A stretch of 21,724 nucleotides of DNA, from positions 1 to 21,724 of the forward strand of contig CAKKRN010000128.1 of assembly GCA_919902745.1 (NCBI GenBank), given 5' to 3'. Made by a program: the position numbers and the translations under genes. The notes under the pieces were generated by a model that was not told the origin of the DNA, did no database searches, and worked only from the letters and a program-made list of their open reading frames with translations. This stretch comes from Syntrophaceae bacterium. Its GTDB lineage: Bacteria; Desulfobacterota; Syntrophia; Syntrophales; UBA5619. How positions within the stretch are numbered: the first letter of the stretch is position 1; each line of letters starts with the position of its first letter. Of the stretch, positions 8,310 through 16,753 are shown one piece after another.

Positions 8310-9101
8310 ATGAAAACCGATCTTTTCTTCTACACGGGCACAGGCAATTCCCTCTGGACGGCCAGGATGCTGGCAAAAGAACTGGGCGAAGCCGAGATCA
8401 TCCCGATCTCCCGCACTTCCGGGGATCCGATCGTGAGCGGGGCCGAGGCGATCGGGATCATCTTCCCCGTCCACATGTGGGGGCTGCCGCGCAGGGTCAT
8501 TGCCTTTGTGGACGCGCTGGAGAAAAAGGGGTCCCGGTACCATTTTGCCGTGGCCGTCAACGCGGGACAGGTCGCCGCCACGCTGATTCAACTGAAGAAG
8601 CGGATGCAGGCCCGGGGATTATCCCTTTCCGCCGGATTCGGGCTGGCGATGCCGTCCAACTACATCCCCTGGGGCGGCCCCGGACCGGAAGAGGCGCAAA
8701 TCCGGCGGATCGACGCGGCGCGGAACAAGATCGGCAGGATTGCCGCCGCGGCGGCGGCGAGGGAGAAGCGGCCGGTCGAGAAGGGCCCCTTGTGGCAGAA
8801 CATCATTTTTACTGGGCTCAACCGGCTCGCCTTTCCCCACGTTCCAACGATGGACCGAAGCTTCTGGGTCGACGAAAAATGCGACGGCTGCGGCATCTGC
8901 AAGGCGGTCTGCCCGTCCGGAAACATCGACCTTCCGGGAGAGAGACCCGTCTGGCTGCACCACTGCGAACAGTGCCTCGCCTGCATCCAGTGGTGTCCGC
9001 AGGAGGCGATCCAGTTCGGCAAAAAGACACCCCGCTACAAGCGCTACCACCATCCGGAGGTAACCTTGAAGGACATGCTCGCCGTGACGCCGACGCGATA
9101 A
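8310..9101 (+). CDS. EFR1-type flavodoxin-ferredoxin fusion protein
   Basis: A 263-residue putative electron carrier of anaerobes. Residues 1-150 resemble a flavodoxin, with the FMN-phosphate loop FFYTGTGNSLWTA at 6-18 and a later IIFPVHMWGLP at 50-60. Residues 188-235 hold two [4Fe-4S] motifs: CX2CX2CX3C at Cys191, 194, 197 and 201, and again at Cys219, 222, 225 and 229. No signal peptide, so cytoplasmic. GAGGAGA at 8299-8305 precedes the ATG. It lies 17 bases after rnhA and may share a transcript, although the functions are unrelated. The redox partner is unknown; a role in ferredoxin-linked metabolism is a family-based guess. Confidence 0.9.
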   Translation: MKTDLFFYTGTGNSLWTARMLAKELGEAEIIPISRTSGDPIVSGAEAIGIIFPVHMWGLPRRVIAFVDALEKKGSRYHFAVAVNAGQVAATLIQLKKRMQARGLSLSAGFGLAMPSNYIPWGGPGPEEAQIRRIDAARNKIGRIAAAAAAREKRPVEKGPLWQNIIFTGLNRLAFPHVPTMDRSFWVDEKCDGCGICKAVCPSGNIDLPGERPVWLHHCEQCLACIQWCPQEAIQFGKKTPRYKRYHHPEVTLKDMLAVTPTR

Positions 9102-9144
9102 TCGATGAAAGCCTGCCCCAGGAGAGGCGGACTTCATTATCAAC

Positions 9145-9423
9145 ATGACAACAATGGTAATAGAGATGAGAACCGTGCAAATCACGCTGGATGAAGACCT
9201 GATTGACGCCGTGGATAGCGTGGCCAAGGAATTGCGCACGACACGATCAGCATTCACCCGGTCCGCACTCCAGCGGGCGATCACCCGCATCAGAATGGAG
9301 AAACTGGAGGAAAGGCATCGTCAGGGATATCTCAAACAACCTGTTTCCGAGGGTGAGTTCAACGTGTGGGAAGAGGAACAGAAATTGGTGGATTTCGGAT
9401 GTGAAGAAGGCTTCAATTTTTAA
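9145..9423 (+). CDS. Ribbon-helix-helix antitoxin (MazE/PemI-like), no adjacent toxin
   Basis: A 92-residue protein with an N-terminal RHH DNA-binding fold (VQITLDEDLIDAVDSVA) and a long basic helix. The tail RHRQGYLKQPVSEGEF and VWEEEQ closely resembles antitoxins paired with PemK/MazF ribonucleases, where it inserts into the toxin groove. Normally a mazF-like gene starts within a few bases of this stop. Here an AbiEi-like gene with its own promoter follows instead, so the toxin is missing. The last 13 residues after WEEEQ do not look like the family ending, which suggests a rearranged 3' end. Possible starts are ATG 9145, 9154 or 9166; the last fits the RHH fold best but has only a weak ribosome site. 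Confidence 0.75.
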   Translation: MTTMVIEMRTVQITLDEDLIDAVDSVAKELRTTRSAFTRSALQRAITRIRMEKLEERHRQGYLKQPVSEGEFNVWEEEQKLVDFGCEEGFNF

Positions 9424-9461
9424 CGCTTCAGTGATATTGTCCGACACTATCGAATTATCCA

Positions 9462-9490
9462 TTGACAAAAGCTCTTTGTTTTACTATTTT
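9462..9490 (+). promoter_or_regulatory. Sigma-70 promoter of the AbiEi-like gene
   Basis: TTGACA (9462-9467), a 17-base spacer and TATTTT (9485-9490). Predicted start is near 9497, about 33 bases before the GTG at 9530, with AAGGAAGGA between. It shows that the AbiEi-like gene starts at 9530 and not far upstream. Confidence 0.65.
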
Positions 9491-9529
9491 CAACGTAACT
9501 CCTCTGCCAAGGAAGGAACGAACAATATA

Positions 9530-10345
9530 GTGAAACAGGAAAAAACCAAGCTGGGCAAATTTGAAATGCAGCTTCTCGCCTATGCCCAACTCAGGAAAAA
9601 AGAATTCATCTCCTCGGGGGAAATTGCCTCCGCCTTGGATATTAATGCCGAACAGGAATGGAAACTCCTCAATCGGATGGCGACCTCCGGTCTGATTATC
9701 CGTTTGAAAAGGGGCGCCTATCTGGTCCCATCCCACCTGCCTGCCGGTGGACGGTGGACGGTCAGTGGTTATTACATCCTTTCCAAACTCATGGAGGTCA
9801 TCAAAGGCCGATACCAGATCAGCGGCTCCAGCGCCTTTAACTTCCATGGCTTCGACGACCAGATCCCGAACCGGATTTACGTTTACAACGACCGGATTTT
9901 CGGCGAAAAGCAGATCGGCGGAACCGATTTCGTCTTTATCAAGACGGACGTCAAACGGTTGGGCTCGACAAAAAGCTTGAAGACGCCCGATGGCATTGAC
10001 GCCGTCATGGTCACCAAAACCAGGGCGCTGGTCGATGCCGTCTATGACTGGTCCCGGTACAACACCCTTCCGCGGGCTTACGGATGGATCGCGGAAACGC
10101 TGAAAAAAGATCCGGACATCACTGAAAAATTGATTGACGATACACTCAAATACAGTAACAAGGGAACAATAAAGCGCATTGGATATCTGCTTGCCCAGAT
10201 CGGCATCGCCGATGATCGCCTTCTGGAATTGAAACGAAAACTCGGTCCTGCAAAGTCGCTGATCCCCTGGATACCGGGCCAGGCGGCAAAAGGCAGCGTC
10301 AATAAAGAGTGGGGGTTGATTGTCAATGGAGGTACGCCACTATAG
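9530..10345 (+). CDS. AbiEi-like antitoxin / transcriptional regulator
   Basis: A 271-residue protein of the AbiEi family. It has an N-terminal winged helix (FEMQLLAYAQLRKKEFISSG, then a second helix and LIIRLKRGAYLVP), followed by the AbiEi domain with YYILSKLMEVIKGRYQISGS and later TKTRALVDAVYD. In type IV systems AbiEi represses its operon and neutralises the AbiEii nucleotidyltransferase. I chose the GTG at 9530 because AAGGAAGGA lies 12 bases upstream and a good promoter lies before that. A longer in-frame reading from 9203 would overlap the RHH gene with noncoding-like sequence. The expected toxin gene starts at 10326, overlapping this stop, but is a short stub, so the antitoxin is orphaned. 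Confidence 0.82.
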   Translation: MKQEKTKLGKFEMQLLAYAQLRKKEFISSGEIASALDINAEQEWKLLNRMATSGLIIRLKRGAYLVPSHLPAGGRWTVSGYYILSKLMEVIKGRYQISGSSAFNFHGFDDQIPNRIYVYNDRIFGEKQIGGTDFVFIKTDVKRLGSTKSLKTPDGIDAVMVTKTRALVDAVYDWSRYNTLPRAYGWIAETLKKDPDITEKLIDDTLKYSNKGTIKRIGYLLAQIGIADDRLLELKRKLGPAKSLIPWIPGQAAKGSVNKEWGLIVNGGTPL

Positions 10346-10457
10346 AGCGGCCCAAGACATGACGGCCACCGATCGAAATTGGACATTCAACCCGGCCTAC
10401 AATGCCGTTTTGCAGGTCGCTATTGTCCTAATCGGAGGGAAGAGAAATGTCGTCTGA
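10326..10457 (+). pseudogene. Truncated N-terminus of a HEPN-like protein in the toxin position
   Basis: The ATG at 10326 overlaps the end of the AbiEi-like gene by 20 bases, the usual toxin position. The 43-residue product begins MEVRHYRAAQDM and includes WTFNPAYNAVLQVA, a pattern I associate with HEPN proteins of the SAV_6107 type. It then stops in NVV. A complete HEPN protein needs over 100 residues and the RX4-6H motif, which is absent. It ends inside the start of the next gene at 10447. An AbiEii remnant is the alternative, but the sequence does not resemble its nucleotidyltransferase core. Confidence 0.5.
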
Positions 10458-10881
10458 TCTCACCTTTCTCACAAATGAGTCAGGAAAAACTCTGCGTGAT
10501 CGGTTTTCTGACATCCTCAAGGAAAACGCACGGTTTTTCGACTGTCTGGTCGGCTACTTCTTCATCAGCGGTTTTTATAAGCTCTACCCCGCGCTGGAAA
10601 ATGTCGAGAAGGTTCGCATTCTCATCGGTCTCAAAACCGATCGCTCGGCATATGAGCTATTGCAGGAAACCAGAGAGCAGGGCGAGTTGCCGCTACAGTC
10701 CCACGCGGCGGTCATCGAGAAAATCCTGGACAACGTGCTCACCGAATTTGAAAATTCCGACGACAGCGCGGTGATCGAAACGGGTGTCCACAAATTTGTC
10801 GAGTGGGTTCGTTCCGGCAATGTGGCAGCGGTAGAAAATTCAAAAAGTGCTGTCTACCCAAAATCAATGCTTGACGTGTAA
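10447..10881 (+). pseudogene. N-terminal stub of a PLD-domain superfamily II helicase
   Basis: The 144-residue reading starts MSSDLTFLTNESGKTLRDRF and continues FFDCLVGYFFISGFYKLYPALE. This is the N-terminal phospholipase-D-like region of large DEAD/DEAH-type helicases, usually about 1000 residues, found in defence islands. It breaks off after KFVEWVRSGN, where homologues continue with the PLD HxK motif. The last 17 residues are unrelated sequence before a TAA. CGGAGGG at 10434-10440 is a sound ribosome site, so a product may still be made, but it lacks PLD catalytic residues and the whole helicase motor. The TAA overlaps the ATG of a 35-codon ORF. Confidence 0.65.
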
Positions 10882-10988
10882 TGACCTCTAAAGAGTATTA
10901 TTTCTATAAAGATGAATGGGCGAAGCACCTTGTCGAGAAGTTTAAGGATGAGAAGATATATATGGCAGACACTGTCTGCCGAATCTGA
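10881..10988 (+). CDS. Short 35-aa ORF coupled to the helicase stub
   Basis: The ATG at 10881 overlaps the preceding TAA (TAATG), the arrangement of translational coupling. The product begins MTSKEYYFYKDEWAKHLVEK and goes on FKDEKIYMADTV before stopping. The composition looks protein-like and hydrophilic, not like random sequence. I do not recognise a family. It may be a true small protein or the head of another truncated defence gene. Confidence 0.35.
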   Translation: MTSKEYYFYKDEWAKHLVEKFKDEKIYMADTVCRI

Positions 10989-11049
10989 AGCCCGTTCTAT
11001 ATTGGCTGACACCTCGCTGCACCGTAAAGGGACCAGAGGATGATGCACC

Positions 11050-12696
11050 ATGAGCGATTTTGAATGGATTCTTCATCAGCAGGAAGGGCAGTTCTTCGAG
11101 CGGAAGAGCTGTTTTGACCGTTCGCAGGGTAAGGTCAGGCGACGACCGGTTCGCGATGTGGCGTGGGATGTGGCCGAGACATTGGCGGCAATGGCGAACG
11201 CAGACGGCGGTGCGCTGGTACTCGGCATCGAGGATGACGGCGCCGTCTCCGGCGCGGACTACCCGGAAGATCGTCTGAAAATCCTGCGCTCGGCTCCGAA
11301 AACCCATATCAAACCAGCAGTGAAGGCCCGGATTCGGGAGGGCAAACTCGACGAAAAACCGGTTCTCCTTTTCGAGGTGGACTGGAGCATGGAAGCGCAC
11401 CAGCTTACCGACGGCCGATATCTCCTCCGCATCGACGACCGGAATGTTCCTTTTCCCGCCGGCGATATCGAAGCCATGAAGGAGGGCAAACGCCGCCGCG
11501 TTACCGAAACGCGCTTTGTCTCCGAGGCGACGCTCGCCGACCTCGATCTTGCACTTATCGACAGACTTGGCGAACGGCAGGGGATGAGGACTTCGTCGGA
11601 GGAGATCCTGGCGCATTACCGTCTTGCGGAAGGACGCAATGGCAGGACCGTCCTGACTATGGCCGCGCTGCTGCTTTTCGGCAAGGACCCGGGGCGCTGG
11701 CATCCGCGCTGCGGCATCGATTTCGTCAAGTACGAAGGGATCGAGCGCCGTGTGGGCGCAGCGCTGAACATCATCAAGCGGGAGCGGATCGAGGGTCCGC
11801 TTGTGCTGCTCATCGAGAAGGCCTACGAGACCATCCGACCGCATCTACGGGAACGCCAGCGCCTTGTCGATCTTTTCTTCGAGGAAAAGCTGGAATATCC
11901 GAACTTTGCCTGGCAGGAGACCATTGTCAACGCCGTCGCCCACCGGGACTATCGTTACGAAGGACTGGGAATTGAGATCTGGATGTTCGACGACCGTCTT
12001 GAGATCCGCAGCCCCGGAGAGCTGGTGGAGCCGGTGACGTTGGAGAGACTGCTCAGGCGGGAGCGCATTCATGCCTCCCGGAACCCGCGGATCGTGCGGG
12101 TGCTAAGCGATTTCGGCTACATGCGCGAACAGGGCGAGGGCATACCCCGCATCTTCGAGGCTATGGAACGCGACGGCCTCTACCCGCCGGGAATCAGGCT
12201 GGAGGCGGAGGCCATTTTTACCGTTACGTTGCGGAACACCGTGGCCTATTCGCCGGAAACGCTCCGCTGGCTGGCGCAATTCGAGCCTCAGGGACTGAAC
12301 GGCAATCAGAAGCGCATCCTGGTCTACGCAAAGGAGCATCAAAATGCCTTTACCAACAGAGAATATCAGAAACTGGTGGGCGCGGACATCTACCAGGCGT
12401 CGCGGGATATCAAGGAACTGATCGTTAAAGGACTCGTCAAATTGCCCCGAAAAGGCGGCTGCATCTACGAACTTTTCTCTGTCACGACACCCGTTGCGGC
12501 TGCGGGAATGCCGCAGGAATATTACGCACTGGAACCGGTGCTGGAGGAAAAAGGTTACATAAAAAATGAAGATATCCGCAGGGCGCTGGGGGTGTCGCAG
12601 TTTAGTGCCAATCGTATCGCCAAACGGTTAATTGCGGAGGGACGGTTGAAATCGGAGGGCAGTAAGCGGGGAAGGCGTTATGTTTCGGTAAGTTGA
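11050..12696 (+). CDS. AlbA_2 (Schlafen-like) / HATPase domain protein with winged-helix tail
   Basis: A 548-residue cytoplasmic protein. Residues 5-140 form the AlbA_2 domain, with a charged start at EGQFFERKS and the signature AMANADGGALVLGIEDDG at 47-64. Residues 285-400 carry a GHKL-type ATPase with NAVAHRDY at 294-301 and a later MREQGEGIPR glycine segment. The final 150 residues look like two winged helices, the second around DIRRALGVSQFSANRIAK. This architecture is common, often labelled ATP-dependent DNA-binding regulator or divergent AAA-4 protein, and it frequently sits in defence islands. Its target is unknown. ATG 11050 has AGAGG about 11 bases upstream. It is intact, unlike its upstream neighbours, and is followed by a repeat cluster that it might bind. 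Confidence 0.85.
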   Translation: MSDFEWILHQQEGQFFERKSCFDRSQGKVRRRPVRDVAWDVAETLAAMANADGGALVLGIEDDGAVSGADYPEDRLKILRSAPKTHIKPAVKARIREGKLDEKPVLLFEVDWSMEAHQLTDGRYLLRIDDRNVPFPAGDIEAMKEGKRRRVTETRFVSEATLADLDLALIDRLGERQGMRTSSEEILAHYRLAEGRNGRTVLTMAALLLFGKDPGRWHPRCGIDFVKYEGIERRVGAALNIIKRERIEGPLVLLIEKAYETIRPHLRERQRLVDLFFEEKLEYPNFAWQETIVNAVAHRDYRYEGLGIEIWMFDDRLEIRSPGELVEPVTLERLLRRERIHASRNPRIVRVLSDFGYMREQGEGIPRIFEAMERDGLYPPGIRLEAEAIFTVTLRNTVAYSPETLRWLAQFEPQGLNGNQKRILVYAKEHQNAFTNREYQKLVGADIYQASRDIKELIVKGLVKLPRKGGCIYELFSVTTPVAAAGMPQEYYALEPVLEEKGYIKNEDIRRALGVSQFSANRIAKRLIAEGRLKSEGSKRGRRYVSVS

Positions 12697-12697
12697 A

Positions 12698-12768
12698 ATA
12701 TCGAGCACTCTAAAAAGAATATCGAGCGGTCCCACGCAACTGCCGCTCGATATGAAACTGCTCGATAT
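12698..12768. repeat. Four copies of ATATCGAGC in two inverted pairs
   Basis: ATATCGAGCA (12698-12707), ATATCGAGCGG (12719-12729), CCGCTCGATAT (12743-12753) and TGCTCGATAT (12759-12768). The outer pair shares the A/T after GAGC and the inner pair shares GG/CC, so the whole is a nested palindrome. The first two copies are 21 bp apart, two helical turns. It starts two bases after the AlbA_2 stop. It may be an operator, a cruciform/terminator-like structure or a mobile-element scar. Confidence 0.7.
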
Positions 12769-12908
12769 CCCGTTTGTGTACAGCGACTTCAGGTGTTGTT
12801 GAAAGGCTTCATCGCTATCTCCCGCGCCGATGGCCAATATCCGGGATTTTGAGAACATTCCGCGGGTAAAGGTAGAGATGTTTTAATGATCGCTTCCGGT
12901 GGATGAAC

Positions 12909-13700
12909 ATGAAGAACCTTCTGGCCCCCATCAGCACGATCTGTGTATGTTCCATTTTCATCGGTTGCAGCCAGGAGAGTCTCATCTTCTATCCCGAAAT
13001 CCTGCCGCCGGACTATCCATTCGCCTTTTCCCAACCTTTTGAAGAGGTGAACGTGCCCGTGGAGGCGGCAACCCTCAACGCCCTTCTTTTCAAGGCCCAA
13101 AACGCCAAAGGGGTCGTTCTTTACCTGCACGGCAATGCCGGAAGTCTGAGGAGTTGGGGCGACGTAGCGGGGGATTTCACTTCAAGGGGCTACGATATCC
13201 TGATTCCGGACTACCGCGGTTTCGGCAAGAGCACCGGGAATATCGCGAACGAAAAGCAGTTGCTTGACGACGGCCTGGCCGTCTATCGCACGCTGACAAA
13301 AACCTGGCCGGAAAACCGGATCATTGTTTACGGAAGATCGATCGGAACGGGTGTCGCGACCTTCATCGCCCGATCGGGGAAGCCCCGGATGCTCATTTTA
13401 GAGTCGCCCTTCCTGAGCCTCATCGATCTGGCATCCCATCATTACCCGTTCCTGCCCCGACCGATCATCTCGATGTTCCTCCGATATCCGCTGAGAAACG
13501 ACCGCCGGATCGGGGAGGTCGCCTGTCCCGTCTATCTCTTTCACGGCGCGAAGGACGATATCATTCCTTTCGATCACAGCGTCCGGCTGGAGAGGCTGAT
13601 CCGCTCGCCGCACCGGCTGATCCGGATCGAGGGGGGCGGTCACAACGATCTGAGCGATTTCGGCGCATTCGACCGGGAACTGGACCAGATCTTCCGGTAG
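12909..13700 (+). CDS. Lipoprotein alpha/beta hydrolase (BEM46-like)
   Basis: A 263-residue predicted lipoprotein. The N-terminus has a hydrophobic stretch ending in the lipobox FIGC, so Cys20 should be lipidated and the protein anchored to a membrane facing the periplasm. The alpha/beta hydrolase fold shows the oxyanion segment LHGNAGS at 74-80, the nucleophile elbow GRSIG (Ser144), the acid in AKDD (Asp217) and the base in GGGHND (His245). Such proteins are esterases or peptidases with unknown natural substrates. I chose ATG 12909 because GGTGG at 12898-12902 is well placed for it; the ATG at 12903 would leave only one base. The gene converges with glnS and has no clear operon partner. Confidence 0.88.
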   Translation: MKNLLAPISTICVCSIFIGCSQESLIFYPEILPPDYPFAFSQPFEEVNVPVEAATLNALLFKAQNAKGVVLYLHGNAGSLRSWGDVAGDFTSRGYDILIPDYRGFGKSTGNIANEKQLLDDGLAVYRTLTKTWPENRIIVYGRSIGTGVATFIARSGKPRMLILESPFLSLIDLASHHYPFLPRPIISMFLRYPLRNDRRIGEVACPVYLFHGAKDDIIPFDHSVRLERLIRSPHRLIRIEGGGHNDLSDFGAFDRELDQIFR

Positions 13701-13716
13701 CCGCTCCCCGACCGTT

Positions 13717-15408
<1,692 letters not shown>

Positions 15409-15426
15409 ATATCGAATTTCCTTATG

Positions 15427-15672
15427 CTATCGTCCCTGAAGGATAAGCCGCTCGATCTCCGCTTCGGAGATGTTCAGCGCCCGCGTCCGGCTGGCGCCGT
15501 AATCCTGGAGGGCGCGATACTCCTTTTGCAGTTTTTCCCTTTTGTAGAAGGAAAGCATGTCACCGAAAAGCCCGCTGGCCGTCTTCCTGTCCGTATTGGC
15601 GATCTGTTTGTATTCATTCGCTGTTTCCGGTAAAAGCGAAAGGCTCATGACCGCCCGTTGACGTGATCCCAA
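15427..15672 (-). CDS. Small ribbon-helix-helix (CopG-like) protein upstream of glnS
   Basis: An 81-residue protein with an RHH-like start (VMSLSLLPETANEYKQIA), then a long helical segment and an ISEAEIERLI tail. That tail is typical of CopG/antitoxin-type proteins that contact a toxin. No toxin gene is adjacent. Initiation is probably the TTG at 15672, since AGGAGG lies six bases before it; the first in-frame ATG is at 15648, about 30 bases from that site. The stop is 18 bases from the glnS start. It could regulate its own operon, including glnS, or be a solitary antitoxin. Confidence 0.72.
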   Translation of the reverse strand: MGSRQRAVMSLSLLPETANEYKQIANTDRKTASGLFGDMLSFYKREKLQKEYRALQDYGASRTRALNISEAEIERLILQGR

Positions 15673-15762
15673 CGTAAACCTCCTATTTGTATGACCGGGT
15701 ATGCTTGTAGCAACAGCCGATCAAAAAGGCAAGGACAACCCATCACCCTGCGCAACATTCCC

Positions 15763-15791
15763 TTGACAAAAGAAAATCTGTATCGCATAAT
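15763..15791 (+). promoter_or_regulatory. Sigma-70 promoter of the thiamin operon
   Basis: TTGACA (15763-15768), a 17-base spacer and CATAAT (15786-15791), 11 of 12 consensus bases. The predicted start near 15798 coincides with the first pairing bases of the TPP riboswitch. Confidence 0.8.
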
Positions 15792-15797
15792 TTTGCC

Positions 15798-15890
15798 GCT
15801 CGTTAGGGGTGTCCTGAGGGACTGAGAGGCCGGATTTCCGGCGACCCTTTACCGACCTGATCAGGGTAATGCCTGCGTAGGGAAATGAGC
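15798..15890 (+). promoter_or_regulatory. TPP (THI-box) riboswitch
   Basis: The conserved blocks of the thiamin pyrophosphate aptamer are in order: AGGGGTGTCC at 15805-15814, CTGAGA near 15822, a CCGGATTTCCGG hairpin at 15830-15841, GACCC at 15843, ACCTGATCAGGGTAATGCC at 15855-15873 and GCGTAGGGAA at 15875-15884. The P1 stem is closed by GCTC (15798-15801) and GAGC (15887-15890). It shuts down the downstream thi genes when TPP is abundant, probably through the hairpin at 15905-15943. Confidence 0.95.
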
Positions 15891-15904
15891 CGAATGTGCA
15901 ACGC

Positions 15905-15948
15905 GCATAAAGGCCGCTTCCCCATGGGAGGCGGCCTTTATGCATTTT
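15905..15948 (+). terminator. Riboswitch-controlled terminator
   Basis: GCATAAAGGCCGC (15905-15917) pairs perfectly with GCGGCCTTTATGC (15931-15943), followed by ATTTTG. Its location between the TPP aptamer and the first ribosome site fits transcription attenuation. Alternatively it may act constitutively, with partial readthrough. Confidence 0.8.
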
Positions 15949-15965
15949 GAAAGGAGACGGATGAG

Positions 15966-16037
15966 ATGACACAACTGGATGCGGCCAAAGCGGGAGAATC
16001 CAGGATTGTTTCACCCCGAGGGAGGAAATACAGATGA
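15966..16037 (+). pseudogene. 23-codon leader ORF resembling the 5' end of thiC
   Basis: AAGGAGA at 15951-15957 precedes the ATG. The product starts MTQLDAAKAG, which matches the N-terminus of ThiC (HMP-phosphate synthase), a gene that typically follows a TPP riboswitch. After ten residues the similarity ends and the frame runs into TGA at 16035, overlapping the thiE ATG as ATGA. The rest of thiC (over 400 codons) is gone, which points to an internal deletion that left a coupled leader peptide. Confidence 0.55.
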
Positions 16038-16669
16038 TCAGGAAAAACTCGGATCTTACCCTTTACCTCGTAACGGATCGTCGCTGGCTTGGCGAAAAAA
16101 CCCTTTGGGATAGCGTCGAAGAGGCCATTCTCGGCGGTGTAACCCTCGTTCAACTTCGCGAAAAGAAGATATCCTCGAAAGAATATCTCGAACTCGCGCA
16201 AAGGGTGAAAGAGGTAACCGATCGGCATGACATCCCGCTGATCATCAATGACCGAATAGACATTGCTCTGGCGATCGACGCCGACGGCGTCCATCTCGGC
16301 CCGGAAGATCTGCCCGTTCCGATTGCCCGCAAATTGCTGGGTGACGGCAAGATCATCGGCTCTTCCGCCGCCTCGGTGGACGAGGCGCTGTTGTTTCAGG
16401 CGCAGGGAGCGGATTATCTGGGGGTGGGCGCCGTCTTTCCGACCGCCACGAAACGGGGGACGGAGAAGGTCGGCCTTGAAGATCTCAGAGGGATAAAATC
16501 GGCTGTCCATATCCCGGTGGTGGCGATCGGCGGCATCAAGGCGGAGAATGCAAAGCCGGTCATGGAAACGGGGGTGGATGGTGTGGCCGTGGTCTCCGCC
16601 ATCATGGATCAAACGGACATCCGGGAAGCGGCCCGGCGGCTTTTATCCCTGCTGAAAAGAGCAAAGTGA
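16034..16669 (+). CDS. thiE: Thiamin-phosphate synthase
   Basis: A 211-residue TIM-barrel enzyme of the cytoplasm that joins HMP pyrophosphate and thiazole phosphate to give thiamin phosphate. Family motifs are all present: LYLVTDRRWLGE near the start, GVTLVQLREK at 35-44, PLIINDRIDIALAIDADGVH followed by LGPEDLP, GVGAVFPTATKRG and VVAIGGIKAEN in the phosphate-binding loop. Length is normal. GGAGG at 16021-16025 gives nine bases to the ATG, and the start overlaps the stop of the thiC-like leader ORF, so translation may be coupled. It is under the TPP riboswitch. The adjacent thiW suggests that at least one precursor is imported. Confidence 0.96.
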   Translation: MIRKNSDLTLYLVTDRRWLGEKTLWDSVEEAILGGVTLVQLREKKISSKEYLELAQRVKEVTDRHDIPLIINDRIDIALAIDADGVHLGPEDLPVPIARKLLGDGKIIGSSAASVDEALLFQAQGADYLGVGAVFPTATKRGTEKVGLEDLRGIKSAVHIPVVAIGGIKAENAKPVMETGVDGVAVVSAIMDQTDIREAARRLLSLLKRAK

Positions 16670-16753
16670 TGAGTGGAACCTGAAACTGAAATTCACTTTG
16701 GAATGGTCATACTGCTTGAACATCTAAATAGAGGAAAAATTGGAGGAGATCAG

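Noticed and set aside
9203..9529. N-terminal extension of the AbiEi-like protein
   Set aside because: It overlaps the RHH gene in another frame, and a good promoter and ribosome site lie just before the GTG at 9530.
12698..12768. CRISPR-like array
   Set aside because: Repeats are only 9-11 bp, occur in both orientations and have unequal spacing, unlike CRISPR repeats and spacers.
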